Source of the DNA: DATBHZ01 sp036557185
Lineage (GTDB): Bacteria > Actinomycetota > Acidimicrobiia > IMCC26256 > JAENVU01
Assembly: GCA_036557185.1 (NCBI GenBank)
Contig: DATBHZ010000091.1
Span: 1 to 19,303 of the forward strand
Length of the DNA stretch: 19,303 nucleotides
Direction: 5' to 3'
Both the position numbers and the translations under genes were made by a program. The notes below the pieces were generated by a model. That model saw only the letters and a program-made list of their open reading frames with translations, had not been told where the DNA came from and searched no databases. Below are positions 12,109 through 19,303 of this stretch, piece by piece (position 1 is the stretch's first letter; each line of letters begins with the position of its first letter).

Positions 12109-13833
12109 ATGGCCGGAGGGTTGCACGACCTCCCGCGGTCCCGGATCCGCTACCTGAACCAACTCGCGTCGCCGGGGACGTCGCCGGCGACGCTCGGAGC
12201 GCTCTCGACGCACGAGGACGTCGCCGTACGTGTCGTGTGCGGTGCGCACGAGAGCACGCCCGAGCCGGCGCTCCGGAACCTCGCGAAGGATCCGCGGCGC
12301 GAGGTTCGCCAAGCCGTGGCAACTAACGCGAGCGCGCCGCGCGCGATCGCTCGTCGCCTGACGCGGGATCCGGTACACGACGTCGCGGTCGCCGCAGCGC
12401 GCAACCCCGCGCTCGGTCGTCCCTATCTGACCTGGCTGCTCGCGGTACGCCGAACCAACGCATCTCTGTGTCGCGCCGCCGCGTTGAACCCGGTCGCGCG
12501 CCATGCCCAGATCCGCCTCGCGCTCACCAACGCGAGATGGGACGTGCGTCGCAACGCGGTCCGTCATGCCAACATCACCTCCGCGCAGCTGACTCGGCAG
12601 TCGCGGTCGCCCTTCTGGGCAGTGCGCGCGGAGGTCGCGACGAACCCGAGCACGCCGTCGGCGATCCTGCGGCGGCTCGCGCACGACATCCCGCCGGTCG
12701 TGCTCGTCGTTGCGGGGTCGCCCCTCACGCCTTCGTGGATCGTCGATCAGCTGCTCGGTCACGAGAGCCCGTTCATCCGCGGCGTTGCCGCGGGCAACGT
12801 CAACGCGTCGGCGGAGGCGCTTGCCCATCTCGGCGCGTCGATGTCCGAGGACCCGTGGATCCTCCGGCGCATCGCGCGCAACGCCAACACGCCGAGCGGG
12901 CTGTCGTCGGAGCTGCTCGCCTGGTTGGCGCTGGGCGGGGCCGGTGAAGGCGACCCGGACTTCGACCCGGTCCGCTGCACGGGGAACCCGCCCGACGCGC
13001 AGGGCAGCGCCGACCGGTGGTACCGCACCCGCGCCGAGACGGTCGATCGGCCTGAGCTCGACCCGCTGTGGCGCACGCGAGCGGCGTCGTCCGCGCTCCG
13101 CGGCAAGGGAGCGCAGCTGCGGCTGCGCATCCTCGCGCGTGACGCGCACACCGACGGGCGATGGGCAGCGGCGCGCTTCCCCGCTCTCGACTACTTCATG
13201 CTGCGTGAGCTGACGCACGACGAGAACCCCAGCGTGGCAGCGACCGCGCGCTGGTCGATGGACAAGCCCAACGACCAGGACGAGACCGGTCTCGCGCGCT
13301 ACCGCCGCGGCATCCGCCTCACGGTCGCCGTGGTCTGGCCGCTCCTGCTCGCGTTCTTCGTCCTGCTGGCGGTCGGCGCCTTCCGCTCGACGCCCTCGCC
13401 GTCCGTGCACACACCGACCACGACCGTGTCGCCTCCCACCGTCACCGTGCCGGGCTCCGCGCCGCCGCAGAGCGGCGGGATCGGCGCCAAGCTCGCGTTC
13501 AGCCGGTTCGTGAAGGGCGGCGTGCCCCTGCCGGCACCCGCCGGATCGGGGAGCCTCCCCGGCGGCGGCTGGCTCGCCGCGGTCGCCCCCGTTCCGGGCT
13601 CCGCAGCGCTCGATCTGACCGTGCAGGCGGGCAACCAGCCGATCGCCGTCGACTACGTGGAGCTCCAGCCGCGAGGGGGTCAGCCGACCAAGGTGTTCAG
13701 AGTTCTGGCGCTGGAGCCGAACAGTATGTTGATCATGCACTACTCGGGCCAACGCCAGCTCGCGCGCGTGCGCGTGCACTACCTCGGAGCCTCCGGTCCG
13801 GGTATTGCCGCGACCACCGTTCCCGGCGCGTGA
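12109..13833 (+). CDS. LRV (variant leucine-rich) repeat protein with one membrane segment and an outer domain
   Basis: 574-residue protein. Residues 10-275 hold about eight degenerate repeats of 24-28 residues with the LRV pattern (L..LA.D, then VR..VA.NP.TP). Repeat ends can be seen at VATNAS, AARNP, AALNP, RHANI, VATNPSTP, VAGSPLTP, AAGNVNAS and IARNANTP. Similar helical repeats resume near 320-385. RYRRGIRL then leads into one membrane helix (about 404-424). A Pro/Thr/Ser-rich linker (427-455) and a Gly/Val-rich beta-type domain of about 115 residues follow. By the positive-inside rule the repeats are cytoplasmic and the C-terminus is outside. The ATG at 12109 is 17 nt after the amidohydrolase and 19 nt before the MoxR gene. 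It probably presents a protein-binding scaffold to the ATPase/vWA pair; exact role unknown. Confidence 0.78.
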   Translation: MAGGLHDLPRSRIRYLNQLASPGTSPATLGALSTHEDVAVRVVCGAHESTPEPALRNLAKDPRREVRQAVATNASAPRAIARRLTRDPVHDVAVAAARNPALGRPYLTWLLAVRRTNASLCRAAALNPVARHAQIRLALTNARWDVRRNAVRHANITSAQLTRQSRSPFWAVRAEVATNPSTPSAILRRLAHDIPPVVLVVAGSPLTPSWIVDQLLGHESPFIRGVAAGNVNASAEALAHLGASMSEDPWILRRIARNANTPSGLSSELLAWLALGGAGEGDPDFDPVRCTGNPPDAQGSADRWYRTRAETVDRPELDPLWRTRAASSALRGKGAQLRLRILARDAHTDGRWAAARFPALDYFMLRELTHDENPSVAATARWSMDKPNDQDETGLARYRRGIRLTVAVVWPLLLAFFVLLAVGAFRSTPSPSVHTPTTTVSPPTVTVPGSAPPQSGGIGAKLAFSRFVKGGVPLPAPAGSGSLPGGGWLAAVAPVPGSAALDLTVQAGNQPIAVDYVELQPRGGQPTKVFRVLALEPNSMLIMHYSGQRQLARVRVHYLGASGPGIAATTVPGA

Positions 13834-13852
13834 GACGAGAGAGGGGGCAGGT

Positions 13853-14971
13853 GTGAGCATCGTGCGCGACTCGCTCGCCGTGGCGGTCGCCGCGCGTGTC
13901 CCCGTGCTGCTCTGGGGCGGTCCCGGCGTCGGGAAGACGTCGGCGGTGCGCGACATGGCGGCCAAGGCAGGGCTGCACTGCGAGACGGTCATCGCGAGCA
14001 TCCGTGAGCCGTCCGACTTCGCGGGGCTGCCGGTGGTAGGGACGCGCAACACCGGTGTGACGTTCGCGGCCCCGGTGTGGGCGCGCCGCCTCGCGCAGGA
14101 GGGCACAGGCATCCTCTTCCTCGACGAGGTCTCCACGGCACCGCCTGCCGTGCAGGCCGCGCTGTTGCGCGTCGTGCTCGAACGAACGGTCGGCGATCTC
14201 GATCTTCCCGACGACGTCACCGTCGTCGCAGCCGCGAATCCGCCCGAGCAGGCAGCCGACGGATGGGATCTCGCCGCGCCGCTCGCCAACCGGTTCTGCC
14301 ACCTCGAGTGGGACCTCGGGGCGCGCGACTGGGCGGACGGCGTCATCGGCGGGTTCGACATCCCCAACATCCCGAAGCTCGAGCCGAGCGAGCTCGAAGC
14401 GATGAGCGCCGCGATCCTGACGACCGTCAGCGCGTTCGTCGCGAGCAGGCCGGAGCTGCTGGTCGCGCCGCCTCGGGACGAGGCGTCGGCGGGCCGCGCA
14501 TGGCCCTCGGCGCGCACCTGGACGATGGCTGCGCGGCTCATCGGCGCCGCGCAGCTCCACGGGGCGGATGAGTCGGTACAGGCGACGCTCACCGCAGGGT
14601 GCGTCGGCGCGCCCGCGGCCGTCGAGTTCGGAGCGTGGCAGTCGGAGCTGGAGCTGCCCGATCCCGAGGAGGCCTTGGCCGACCCCGCGTCGTTCGAGCT
14701 CCCCGAGCGCGGTGACCGCGCCTACGCGGCGCTCTCGCGGATCGCCGCCGCAGTCATCGCGAACAACACGCAGGAGCGATGGGAAGCAGCCTGGCTCGCG
14801 ATCGACACCGGGATCCGCAACGGCAAGGCGGACATCGCGATCTCCATCATCCGTGTCCTCGTCCGCCACCGGCCCGACGGCGCCAAGCCGCCACGCAAGG
14901 TGCTCGGGACCGTTGCGCCCGTCCTGCGCGAAGCGGGGCTCTTCGAGGTGTTGATGAGCCCGACGGGCTGA
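13853..14971 (+). CDS. MoxR-type AAA+ ATPase
   Basis: 372-residue AAA+ ATPase. Walker A is GGPGVGKT (22-29), Walker B ILFLDEVS (87-94), sensor 1 Asn129 in AAANPPE, and the likely arginine finger Arg147 in LANRF. SIREPSDFAGLPVV is the MoxR-group loop that precedes the Walker B. The C-terminal part (about 200-372) is a helical lid specific to this subfamily. MoxR ATPases typically remodel or activate partner proteins, commonly together with a vWA protein, and such a protein is encoded 1 nt downstream. The GTG at 13853 is chosen from its AGGGGG ribosome site. The longer reading would begin inside the end of the LRV gene. Confidence 0.88.
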   Translation: MSIVRDSLAVAVAARVPVLLWGGPGVGKTSAVRDMAAKAGLHCETVIASIREPSDFAGLPVVGTRNTGVTFAAPVWARRLAQEGTGILFLDEVSTAPPAVQAALLRVVLERTVGDLDLPDDVTVVAAANPPEQAADGWDLAAPLANRFCHLEWDLGARDWADGVIGGFDIPNIPKLEPSELEAMSAAILTTVSAFVASRPELLVAPPRDEASAGRAWPSARTWTMAARLIGAAQLHGADESVQATLTAGCVGAPAAVEFGAWQSELELPDPEEALADPASFELPERGDRAYAALSRIAAAVIANNTQERWEAAWLAIDTGIRNGKADIAISIIRVLVRHRPDGAKPPRKVLGTVAPVLREAGLFEVLMSPTG

Positions 14972-14972
14972 C

Positions 14973-16229
14973 ATGGACGCCGATCCCGACGTCGAGTCCC
15001 CCGCTGAGTCCAAGAAAGAGCTCGACAGCACGCGATTGGCCGCAGCGCGACTGCGGGCCGTCGATACGCAGCCGTTCCTCGCACAGGCGATCTTCGCCCT
15101 GACACCCATCGCCGCGCCGACCATCTCGACGATGGCGGTCGACGAGAGCTGGCGCCTCTTCATCAACCCCGCGCAGCTCGACGAGTGGTCGATCGCGGAG
15201 ATCGCAGGCGTTCTCCTCCACGAGGTCGGCCACATCGTGCGCGACCACTCAGGACGGGCGCGCGAGGTGCGGGTCGACGCGTCGACGCGCAACCTCTGGA
15301 ACCTGGGCGCCGACGCGGAGATCAACGACGACCTTCGTGCCGACGGCATCGACCTTCCTTCGGGAATCTTCCCGGAGAACTTCGGTGAGCCGCCGGGGCG
15401 TGTCGCCGAGTACTACTACGCGCGCCTGCTCGCGCGTGCCGAACCGCCCGACGAGGACGCGGACTGTGGTGCGGGTTGCCACTCGCTGGCACCGGACGGC
15501 GGCGAAGAAGGAGACGACGACGCGCCGGCACACGGCACGGATTCGGAGGAAGAGGCGCCGAAGGGCCTCACCGACATCGAGGCATCGCTGATCCGGCGCC
15601 AGGTCGCAGAGGCCGTGTTGTCGCGCGTCGGCATGGATCCGGACCAGAGCGCGGGAGGCTGGACGCGGTGGGCGGAGGCCCTGCTGCGACCGACCGTCGA
15701 CTGGCGCAAGGAGCTGCAGGCGTCGGTGCGCGCGGCGCTCGGCTACGTGCAGGGCGCGCGGGACTACTCGTACATGCGGCCGTCGCGGCGCCGCGTCACG
15801 CGCGTCGTGCTGCCCGCGCTCGTGCGCCCGGTGCCATGTGTCGCGGTCGTGGTGGACACGTCGGCGTCGATCAGCGCCGAGGGCCTCACCGCCGCGTGGT
15901 CGGAGGTCCACGCCTGCGTGCGGAACCTCGGGGTGCGACGCGATCTCCTCACCCTGTTCGCGACCGATGCCACGGCCCACCGCCTCGCGGGGCCCACGAG
16001 CCGCCGCGTGGCGCTCCAAGGGGGCGGCGGCACTGACATGCGGGCGGGCATCGAGGCCGCGGCGAACGGGCGACCCCGGCCGGACATCATCGTCGTGATC
16101 ACCGACGGCGTGACACCCTGGCCGGAGAAGCCGCCCCGCGCCCGAGTGATCGTCGCGCTCCTCCCCGTCGCGGGCGGCGGACGGCCGCCGCTCCCCACCT
16201 GGGCCCGGATCGTCGCGCTCCCGCTCTGA
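14973..16229 (+). CDS. Zincin-like metallopeptidase plus vWA domain protein (DUF2201-like)
   Basis: 418-residue two-domain protein. The N-terminal domain (about 15-160) has HEVGH at 83-87, the HExxH zinc site of gluzincin-type peptidases, with NLGADAEIND (110-119) downstream where a third ligand is expected. An acidic, low-complexity linker (158-198) containing CGAGCH follows. The C-terminal vWA-like domain (about 285-418) has a complete MIDAS: DTSAS (295-299), Thr354 in GGGTD and Asp378 in ITDG. This layout is that of DUF2201 proteins, which accompany MoxR ATPases. The ATPase could drive a metal-dependent change that controls the peptidase. Peptidase activity itself is unproven in the family. 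The ATG lies 1 nt after the MoxR stop. No signal peptide, so cytoplasmic. Confidence 0.87.
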   Translation: MDADPDVESPAESKKELDSTRLAAARLRAVDTQPFLAQAIFALTPIAAPTISTMAVDESWRLFINPAQLDEWSIAEIAGVLLHEVGHIVRDHSGRAREVRVDASTRNLWNLGADAEINDDLRADGIDLPSGIFPENFGEPPGRVAEYYYARLLARAEPPDEDADCGAGCHSLAPDGGEEGDDDAPAHGTDSEEEAPKGLTDIEASLIRRQVAEAVLSRVGMDPDQSAGGWTRWAEALLRPTVDWRKELQASVRAALGYVQGARDYSYMRPSRRRVTRVVLPALVRPVPCVAVVVDTSASISAEGLTAAWSEVHACVRNLGVRRDLLTLFATDATAHRLAGPTSRRVALQGGGGTDMRAGIEAAANGRPRPDIIVVITDGVTPWPEKPPRARVIVALLPVAGGGRPPLPTWARIVALPL

Positions 16230-16307
16230 CCTGACGCGGGCTCGCCGAGATGCCGCACGAGGATCGGGCGCGGTAGACACTTCCGTCCGTCGTCGTCGGA
16301 GGATCCC

Positions 16308-17519
<1,212 letters not shown>

Positions 17520-17542
17520 GCCGCCCGCCCCGCTCCGCTCCA

Positions 17543-17594
17543 CGACTTTCTTGCAGAAACCGTTGCCATAGCAACGCTTAGCGCAAGAAAGTCG
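17543..17594. terminator. 52-nt two-part stem-loop between convergent genes
   Basis: CGACTTTCTTGC (17543-17554) and GCAAGAAAGTCG (17583-17594) form a perfect 12-bp outer stem. Inside, CGTTGC (17561-17566) and GCAACG (17571-17576) form a 6-bp stem with loop CATA, set off by a symmetrical 6-nt/6-nt internal loop. The flanks are C-rich on the left and G-rich on the right (17521-17540 and 17595-17612) and partly complementary. It occupies the gap between the thiolase stop (17519) and the synthetase stop (17616), so a bidirectional terminator is the simplest reading. It lacks a T-run. Confidence 0.6.
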
Positions 17595-17615
17595 GGCGGG
17601 TGGGGCGGAGGGTAG

Positions 17616-19064
17616 CTAGGCGAGCTGGTCACGGAGCTCGCGCTTGCGCACCTTGCCCATCGGGTCGCGTGGGAGCGAGTCGACGAACTCGACGCGCCGA
17701 GGGCTCTTGTACGCGACGAGGTGCTCGCGGGCGAAGGCCATGACGTCGTCGGCAGTCACGGGTCTGCCGGCGACGACGACGGCAGTGACGCGCTCGCCGT
17801 ACTCCTCGTCCGGCATGCCCAACACCGCGACCTCCGCGATACCGGGATGATCCATGAGGACGGCCTCCACCTCGGCCGGGTAGACGTTGGCACCACCCGT
17901 GATGACCATGTCCTTGCGCCGATCGACGATGAACAGGTAGCCGTCCTCGTCGAGGTAGCCGAGGTCGCCGAGCGTCGCGAGGTTGCCGCGGTAGACGGCC
18001 GTCGTGAGCTCCTCAGGCCCTGCGTACCGGAACCCGCGCCCCCAGTCGGAACCGATGTACACGAGCCCGACCTCGCCAGGCGCGAGCTCGACACCGTCGT
18101 CGTCGTAGATCTTGATCGTCGATCCGGGCGCGGCGCGGCCGACACTGCCCGGCTTCGCGAGCCACTCCTCCGCGCTGATCACGGTGCCCATGGTCTCGGT
18201 GCCGCCGTAGGTCTCCCACACCGCCCCTTCGGGGAAGAACTCCATGACCTCGCGCTTGAGGGTCGGGGCGCACGGCGCTGACCCGTGCAGCACCCGCTTG
18301 ATCGACGAGACGTCGTACCGGGCGCGCTCCGCGGCAGGCACTTGCATGAGCCGGTAGAGGTGGACGGGCGCGCACCAGGTGTACGTGACGCGCTCGCGAT
18401 CGACCGTCGCGAGCCACTCGCGCGCGTCGAAGTGGTCAAGGATGAAGGTGGTGTGCCCGAGCAGGAGCGCGCTGTGCGGACCGCTGAACCCGGCGAGGTG
18501 GTGGATCGGCGACGCGGTGATGTTGATCTCGTCGACCCCGCCGATGCCGTACGCGCCGTAGTAGCGGATCAGGCCCTCCATCGCGGGCACCGGATCGGCC
18601 GGCGGGCGGAGCACGGCCTTGGGGTGGCCCGTCGTGCCCGACGTGTAGGCGCGCAGGCGCACGTAGTCGGGGAAGGGGTCGTCGAGCGGATCGGTCGACT
18701 GCTTGGCCGCGGCGTCGGCGAAGTCGTCCAGGTTCGCTTCCTCGAGCAGGTAGGCGACCTCGCCGTCGGTGCAGAAGTACTCGCGCTCGTCGGCGGTGGC
18801 GCCCGACGGAATCGGCACGCACTGCGCGCCGATGCGCGCAGCGGCCATCGCCGCGATCATCCACTCGGGCCTGTTCCGCAACGCGAGCCCGAGCCGTCGC
18901 TCCGGGCCGACGCCCAGCTCCCGCAACGCGCGTGCTGCTTCCCAGATCGACCGGTCGAGCTCGGCGTAGGTGATGGTGCCTTCCGCCGAGGCAAGCGCGA
19001 TCTTGTGCCCTCGGATCCGCGCGTGCGCCGCAACCCCGTACTCGTCCAGGAGGTCGGCGCTCAT
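17616..19064 (-). CDS. Acyl-CoA synthetase (AMP-forming, FadD-like)
   Basis: 482-residue member of the adenylate-forming superfamily that activates a carboxylic acid to acyl-AMP and then acyl-CoA. P-loop YTSGTTGHPK is at 140-149, YGGTE at 286-290 (A5), GDLGYLDEDGYLFIVDRRKD at 366-385 (A7/A8), and the catalytic lysine Lys471 lies in PMGKVRK (A10). The N-terminus is short, as in small FadD proteins. Acid substrate unknown. The frame continues 70 codons upstream, but that reading is Arg-rich and overlaps the dehydrogenase gene in another frame. The ATG at 19064, 11 nt after that gene's stop, gives the normal family start. The two genes are probably one operon. Confidence 0.92.
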   Translation of the reverse strand: MSADLLDEYGVAAHARIRGHKIALASAEGTITYAELDRSIWEAARALRELGVGPERRLGLALRNRPEWMIAAMAAARIGAQCVPIPSGATADEREYFCTDGEVAYLLEEANLDDFADAAAKQSTDPLDDPFPDYVRLRAYTSGTTGHPKAVLRPPADPVPAMEGLIRYYGAYGIGGVDEINITASPIHHLAGFSGPHSALLLGHTTFILDHFDAREWLATVDRERVTYTWCAPVHLYRLMQVPAAERARYDVSSIKRVLHGSAPCAPTLKREVMEFFPEGAVWETYGGTETMGTVISAEEWLAKPGSVGRAAPGSTIKIYDDDGVELAPGEVGLVYIGSDWGRGFRYAGPEELTTAVYRGNLATLGDLGYLDEDGYLFIVDRRKDMVITGGANVYPAEVEAVLMDHPGIAEVAVLGMPDEEYGERVTAVVVAGRPVTADDVMAFAREHLVAYKSPRRVEFVDSLPRDPMGKVRKRELRDQLA

Positions 19065-19072
19065 TGCCCGGG

Positions 19073-19078
19073 AGACTA
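19073..19078 (-). promoter_or_regulatory. Possible -10 box ahead of the acyl-CoA synthetase
   Basis: TAGTCT on the minus strand fits TANNNT, 8 nt before the ATG at 19064. Its first three bases are the TAG stop of the upstream dehydrogenase, so the match may be accidental and the genes simply co-transcribed. Confidence 0.2.
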
Positions 19079-19303
19079 GGCGCCGTACACCGCGGCGGGT
19101 GGCACGGACTGCGCGATGAGATCCCGCACGACGGGACCGAGCTCCTCGGGCTCCCAACGCGCGCCCTTGTCGACGCGCGGGCCGTGCTGCCAGCCGTCGG
19201 CGAGCGAGACGATGCCTCCCTCGACCTCGAACACGCGCCCGGTGACCTCCGCAGACTCCGGGCTCGCGAGCCACGCGGCGAGCGGCGCGACGTTCTCGGG
19301 CGC
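19076..19303 (-). CDS. Short-chain dehydrogenase/reductase, C-terminal fragment
   Basis: The minus strand is open from the window edge to the TAG at 19078-19076 and gives 75 residues: APENVAPLAAWLASPESAEV, then TGRVFEVEGGIVSLADGWQH and a tail ending AAVYGA. The first part is the well-conserved end of SDR enzymes (the PENVAPL...WLAS...TG...V.GG block), which use NAD(P)H to oxidise or reduce hydroxy/keto groups. The extended tail after DGW is typical of the subgroup related to the dehydrogenase unit of multifunctional beta-oxidation proteins. The Rossmann motif and catalytic Tyr/Lys lie outside the window. No start codon is present because the gene runs off the edge. Confidence 0.8.
   Translation of the reverse strand, partial: APENVAPLAAWLASPESAEVTGRVFEVEGGIVSLADGWQHGPRVDKGARWEPEELGPVVRDLIAQSVPPAAVYGA

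Noticed and set aside
10928..12322. 464-codon minus-strand frame opposite the second amidohydrolase
   Set aside because: No recognisable motif; the opposite strand is an intact enzyme in a coupled operon.
12073..14592. Very long minus-strand open frame (839 codons) opposite the LRV and MoxR genes
   Set aside because: Its translation is Arg/Gly/Pro-rich without domains, while the plus strand carries clear motifs across the same bases; a typical GC-rich antisense shadow.
13733..15349. 538-codon minus-strand frame opposite the MoxR and metallopeptidase genes
   Set aside because: Low-complexity, Arg-rich translation; Walker and HExxH motifs on the plus strand show which strand is coding.
17543..17594. 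Palindrome as an insertion-sequence or MITE remnant
   Set aside because: No target-site duplication or transposase fragment flanks it; a terminator-type element between convergent genes explains its place better, though a repeat family is not excluded.

Overview
The window looks like chromosomal DNA of a high-GC actinobacterium. The GC-rich codon use, frequent GTG/TTG starts, a TTG-initiated lipoprotein, DrrAB-type exporter genes and many CoA/lipid-type enzymes fit Actinomycetota. An Acidimicrobiia-like or mycobacterial-type lineage is a guess, not something the sequence proves. I see no insertion sequence, phage gene, rRNA or CRISPR array. Gene order is compact, and several genes overlap or lie 1-20 nt apart.

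Layout. 1-84: last codons of a VOC (glyoxalase-like) protein. 92-1282 (+): amidohydrolase, whose stop overlaps by 4 nt the stop of a convergent Baeyer-Villiger-type flavin monooxygenase (1279-2727, -). 2850-2922: tRNA-Arg(CCU). 3021-3953: polytopic membrane protein of unknown function. 4066-5169: DUF3048 lipoprotein. 5446-5742: small ABM-like protein. 5780-5962 (-): stand-alone ClpX-type zinc finger, divergent from 6094-7428, a GH63 glucosylglycerate-hydrolase-like enzyme, followed by an alpha/beta esterase (7443-8198). 8209-10060 (-): DrrB/DrrA-type ABC exporter, divergent from a MarR regulator (10099-10605). The MarR gene is joined by ATGA overlaps to a limonene-epoxide-hydrolase-like gene and a second amidohydrolase. 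12109-16229: three-gene set of an LRV-repeat membrane protein, a MoxR-type AAA+ ATPase and a zincin/vWA (DUF2201-like) protein. 16308-17519: thiolase. 17543-17594: strong stem-loop between convergent genes. 17616-19064 (-): acyl-CoA synthetase. 19076-19303 (-): C-terminus of a short-chain dehydrogenase.

How the parts may work together. The MarR operator candidate at 10063-10083 covers the exporter -10 and abuts the marR -10, so one regulator may control both export and two hydrolytic enzymes. The monooxygenase, epoxide hydrolase, dehydrogenase, CoA ligase and thiolase are the classes used to break down cyclic terpenoid or steroid-like compounds, but they lie in separate transcription units and the link is inference. 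The GH63 enzyme and esterase could together release glucose and glycerate from acylated glucosylglycerate-type compounds.

The least explained parts are the LRV-membrane/MoxR/zincin-vWA triad, the orphan ClpX zinc finger and the 52-nt stem-loop at 17543. A recurring TANNNT box 7-8 nt before start codons suggests that many transcripts here are leaderless.
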